DNA from: Lewinellaceae bacterium
GTDB taxonomy: Bacteria; Bacteroidota; Bacteroidia; Chitinophagales; Saprospiraceae
DNA length: 7,916 nucleotides
Reading direction: 5' to 3'
Assembly (NCBI GenBank): GCA_020636405.1
Contig: JACJXW010000001.1
Coordinates: forward strand, 1 to 7,916
This document shows, in pieces, positions 6,131 through 7,916 of this stretch (its first letter is position 1; every line of letters begins with the position of its first letter). A program made the translations under genes and the position numbers. The notes under the pieces were generated by a model. It had not been told where the DNA came from and did no database searches. It saw nothing but the letters and a program-made list of their open reading frames with translations.

Positions 6131-6499
6131 ATGTTCATTCCACCCCACAACCTGAAAAAGAATTTCGAAGAGGACCGACTAACGGCAAGCGAGGTCCGCT
6201 TACAATCTTCCCATCTGGTGATCGGCCACGAGGTGGCCTCGGAGGTGTTCGGGGCAGAGCAGAACGCTTACGTGGTGTATTACCCCGAGCGCCGCACGCT
6301 AATGATCGCTCCAGTCAGCGATGAACTGTTCAAGAACCTGCACAAGGCCGGCCAGCAGATGCTGAAAAGCCGCAACCTGAGAGGCGACAAGTCCATCGCT
6401 TTGCACGAAATACTGATCGACCATCAGGTGAATGATACGGACCGGGGGCTGGAATACGAGCTTCAGCCTGGAATGGGCATCTTAAATGTGAAGTTGTAA
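6131..6499 (+). CDS. Conserved hydrogenase-cluster protein, 122 aa
   Basis: I cannot assign a biochemical function. The protein is soluble, with no signal peptide, membrane helix or cysteine, so it does not itself bind a Cys-ligated metal cluster. The visible pattern is a strand-rich N-terminal part (LVIGHEVASEVF, NAYVVYYPERRTLMIAPVS, residues 29-63), a helix (DELFKNLHKAGQQML, 64-78), and a second strand-rich part ending YELQPGMGILNVKL. His28, His33, His71, His92 and His98 are the possible metal or proton ligands. The gene lies 51 bases after the maturation protease and its stop codon overlaps the next start by one base (TAATG), so it belongs to the hydrogenase accessory operon. Its size and place recall the small hypothetical genes (asr0689 and asr0690) at the head of the Nostoc extended hyp operon. 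That comparison is from memory of gene order, not from an alignment. Confidence 0.8.
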   Translation: MFIPPHNLKKNFEEDRLTASEVRLQSSHLVIGHEVASEVFGAEQNAYVVYYPERRTLMIAPVSDELFKNLHKAGQQMLKSRNLRGDKSIALHEILIDHQVNDTDRGLEYELQPGMGILNVKL

Positions 6500-6822
6500 T
6501 GTACATCTCACCGGACATCCCCTTTCCCGCTGCCCCGGAAGGGCCCGGCAGGCCGGCGGACCTGCAACTGCTAACAGAGGGCCGCTGGCTGATGAATACG
6601 GAGGTGCGGTATTTCATCCAGGAAAAGCGCAGCCGCTGGCACCTTACGATGGTGTACATCGCCGTAGACAACCCCCTGAAACTGATATGCCGCAAGATCG
6701 ATACCTATTCGTCGGAGCAAAAAGCCCTGACTTTTGCTAAAATATTACAACGCGGCATTCGAAAGGACGCCCGTGGCACTTTAAAAACCAACCGCGATGC
6801 TTTCAATATATGCGCCAACTAA
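6499..6822 (+). CDS. Small conserved hydrogenase-cluster protein, 107 aa
   Basis: The function is unknown. The start codon shares its A with the previous stop codon (TAATG), and the 3' end overlaps the TPR gene by 26 bases. This indicates tight translational coupling of all three genes. The N-terminus is Pro-rich (residues 5-20). The middle has the strands TEVRYFIQEKRSRWHLTMVYIAV (34-56). The C-terminus is highly polar with a striking end, KDARGTLKTNRDAFNICAN (89-107), that looks like a conserved functional tail. Cysteines 64 and 105 are the only ones, and Cys105 is in the tail. There is no signal or membrane segment. A role in assembling the hydrogenase, perhaps by handling the small subunit, is inferred only from context. 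Confidence 0.78.
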   Translation: MYISPDIPFPAAPEGPGRPADLQLLTEGRWLMNTEVRYFIQEKRSRWHLTMVYIAVDNPLKLICRKIDTYSSEQKALTFAKILQRGIRKDARGTLKTNRDAFNICAN

Positions 6823-7916
6823 GCACCACGCGCAACTGCAGGCGATCATCGAAAAAGAGCCCCGCCTCGGCGAGCTGGTGCGGGTCGTCGATTACCTGGA
6901 AGAGCGCCCCGTTCCCAGCGCCCACAACCTGGTGGTGAAGAAGGACGAGATCTGGCCGCTGATCGACTGGCACAACGTACAGCCGCCCTTTCTGCTGCCG
7001 GAGAGCCTGGAGCTGAACGAGGCCCACCTGCTGGGGCTTCTCTTTGCCCAGCTCAACAATTATGAAAAAGTGGAGGAATACCTGGCCCGGCAATACCCCA
7101 GCCTGCATCTGGAGCTCGACTTCATCAACCGCCTGAAGCATGGCATCCCGGTCAGCCCGGAGGAACTGGTTTCCCAGTATTCGCCTTTCGACGAGTACCG
7201 CCTGATGCACAATCAGGCCATCGTACACCATTACACCGCTGCAGAACAGGCGTTCGACGTGGAGAAAACCGAATACTTCTACGTCGAAGCTTTGCAGTGC
7301 GCACCCAATGAAGCGTACTTCGCCTTCACGGCCCGCCAGTACGCGCTGTTGCTCATCGACCTGGGGGAAACCGAAAAAGCGGAGCGCCTCCTGAAGGCGG
7401 CTCTCAGCCAGGACGTATCCGGGGAGGCGAAGACGGAACTCCGTCATACCCTTTGCCAGTGCTGGATGCAGCGCCTGGCCGTCCCCTACGACGAGGCCCT
7501 GCTGGAGCAGCTCAAAAAGAACCTGTGGGAAGTCCTGCAGACCTACGAAAAGCAGGAGCGCCCCCTGGAACAGGCCCTGGTGCTGACCGACGCCGGCATC
7601 ATCGCCAACTATTCCGAGAGCTGGGCGGAAAGCCTGGGCTATTTCAACCGCGCGCTTGCCATTTTCGACCGGGAAAACCTGCCGGAGCTGGCCGCCAACG
7701 TACACTACCGCCGGGGCGTACTGCTGTTCACCTGGGCGCAGAAAGGCAACCCGCAGTTCTACCGCGGCGCCGCCGAAAGCTACCAGAAGGCGGTACAGGT
7801 GTTCTCCCGCGAGGCCGCCCCGGAAGTATATGCCGAGATCCAGCATCACCTGGGCATCATCTACGCCGAAATTCCGGATGAGGTGAAGAAAAAAAGCATC
7901 TGGGCAGCCGTCTCCT
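6797..7916 (+). CDS. TPR-repeat protein of the hydrogenase cluster (partial, runs off the right edge)
   Basis: The frame opens at ATG 6797, the first start after an in-frame stop at 6782-6784, and stays open to the window end (373 residues seen). The N-terminal 120 residues are helical with no clear repeat. TPR-like helical pairs follow at about 136-170, 174-208, 262-295 and 299-338, and another begins near 344. Typical landmarks are ALLLIDLGETEKAERLLKAAL (184-203), SLGYFNRALAIF (279-290) and AAESYQKAVQVF (325-336). No signal peptide or membrane helix is seen, so it should be a cytoplasmic scaffold that holds partner proteins. TPR proteins sit beside group 2a hydrogenase genes in cyanobacteria (alr0691 of the extended hyp operon, from memory) and in mycobacterial huc clusters. 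A chaperone-like role in small-subunit maturation is a reasonable inference. It overlaps the preceding gene by 26 bases. Confidence 0.85.
   Translation, partial: MLSIYAPTKHHAQLQAIIEKEPRLGELVRVVDYLEERPVPSAHNLVVKKDEIWPLIDWHNVQPPFLLPESLELNEAHLLGLLFAQLNNYEKVEEYLARQYPSLHLELDFINRLKHGIPVSPEELVSQYSPFDEYRLMHNQAIVHHYTAAEQAFDVEKTEYFYVEALQCAPNEAYFAFTARQYALLLIDLGETEKAERLLKAALSQDVSGEAKTELRHTLCQCWMQRLAVPYDEALLEQLKKNLWEVLQTYEKQERPLEQALVLTDAGIIANYSESWAESLGYFNRALAIFDRENLPELAANVHYRRGVLLFTWAQKGNPQFYRGAAESYQKAVQVFSREAAPEVYAEIQHHLGIIYAEIPDEVKKKSIWAAVS

Noticed and set aside
6803..7849. Minus-strand frame of 348 codons near the right end
   Set aside because: It is the reverse of the TPR gene. The sense frame has an ATG fixed by an upstream stop and clear TPR pattern, and stays open to the edge.

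Overview
The window is bacterial and is built around a cytosolic-type [NiFe] uptake hydrogenase. The small and large subunits (2719-5307) carry the sequence features of group 2a enzymes: the HupSL type of cyanobacteria and the Huc type of mycobacteria and other aerobes that oxidise H2 down to trace levels. There is no Tat signal peptide, the small subunit starts with a MANVLWLQGGACSGN-type N-terminus, and the L2 motif is DSCLVC. The probable host is a member of Bacteroidota, possibly Saprospiria-like. The hints are a TAnnTTTG-type -7 box before hupS, the general lack of Shine-Dalgarno sequences, and a GH1 glycosidase as neighbour. This taxonomic call is an inference and cannot be settled from one window.

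Layout. Positions 1-471 (+) hold the C-terminal end of a beta-lactamase-superfamily serine hydrolase, clearly AT-richer than the rest. Positions 472-723 are non-coding. Positions 724-2100 (-) encode a complete GH1 beta-glucosidase, and 2170-2502 (-) a small protein of unknown function. Positions 2503-2718 form an AT-rich divergent control region with a dense cluster of TTAGAA/TTCTAA half-sites next to a -7-like box. hupS (2719-3699) and hupL (3709-5307) follow, then a strong intrinsic terminator (5332-5365). After it comes an inverted array of 7-bp repeats (5390-5526). The cluster resumes with a hydrogenase maturation protease (5585-6079), two small proteins (6131-6499 and 6499-6822) and a TPR protein that runs off the window edge (6797-7916).

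How the genes fit together. HupS and HupL form the catalytic heterodimer. The protease would remove the 15-residue HupL tail after NiFe insertion. The two small proteins and the TPR protein resemble in size and order the genes upstream of hyp in the cyanobacterial extended hyp operon, which have been proposed to help mature the small subunit. The small subunit is itself notable: each of its three FeS sites appears to have only three cysteine ligands, with Asn15 and Gln200 replacing the classical fourth ligands of the proximal and distal clusters. This suggests three [3Fe-4S] clusters, as reported for mycobacterial Huc. The Hyp maturation genes and an electron acceptor are not in the window and may lie beyond its right end.
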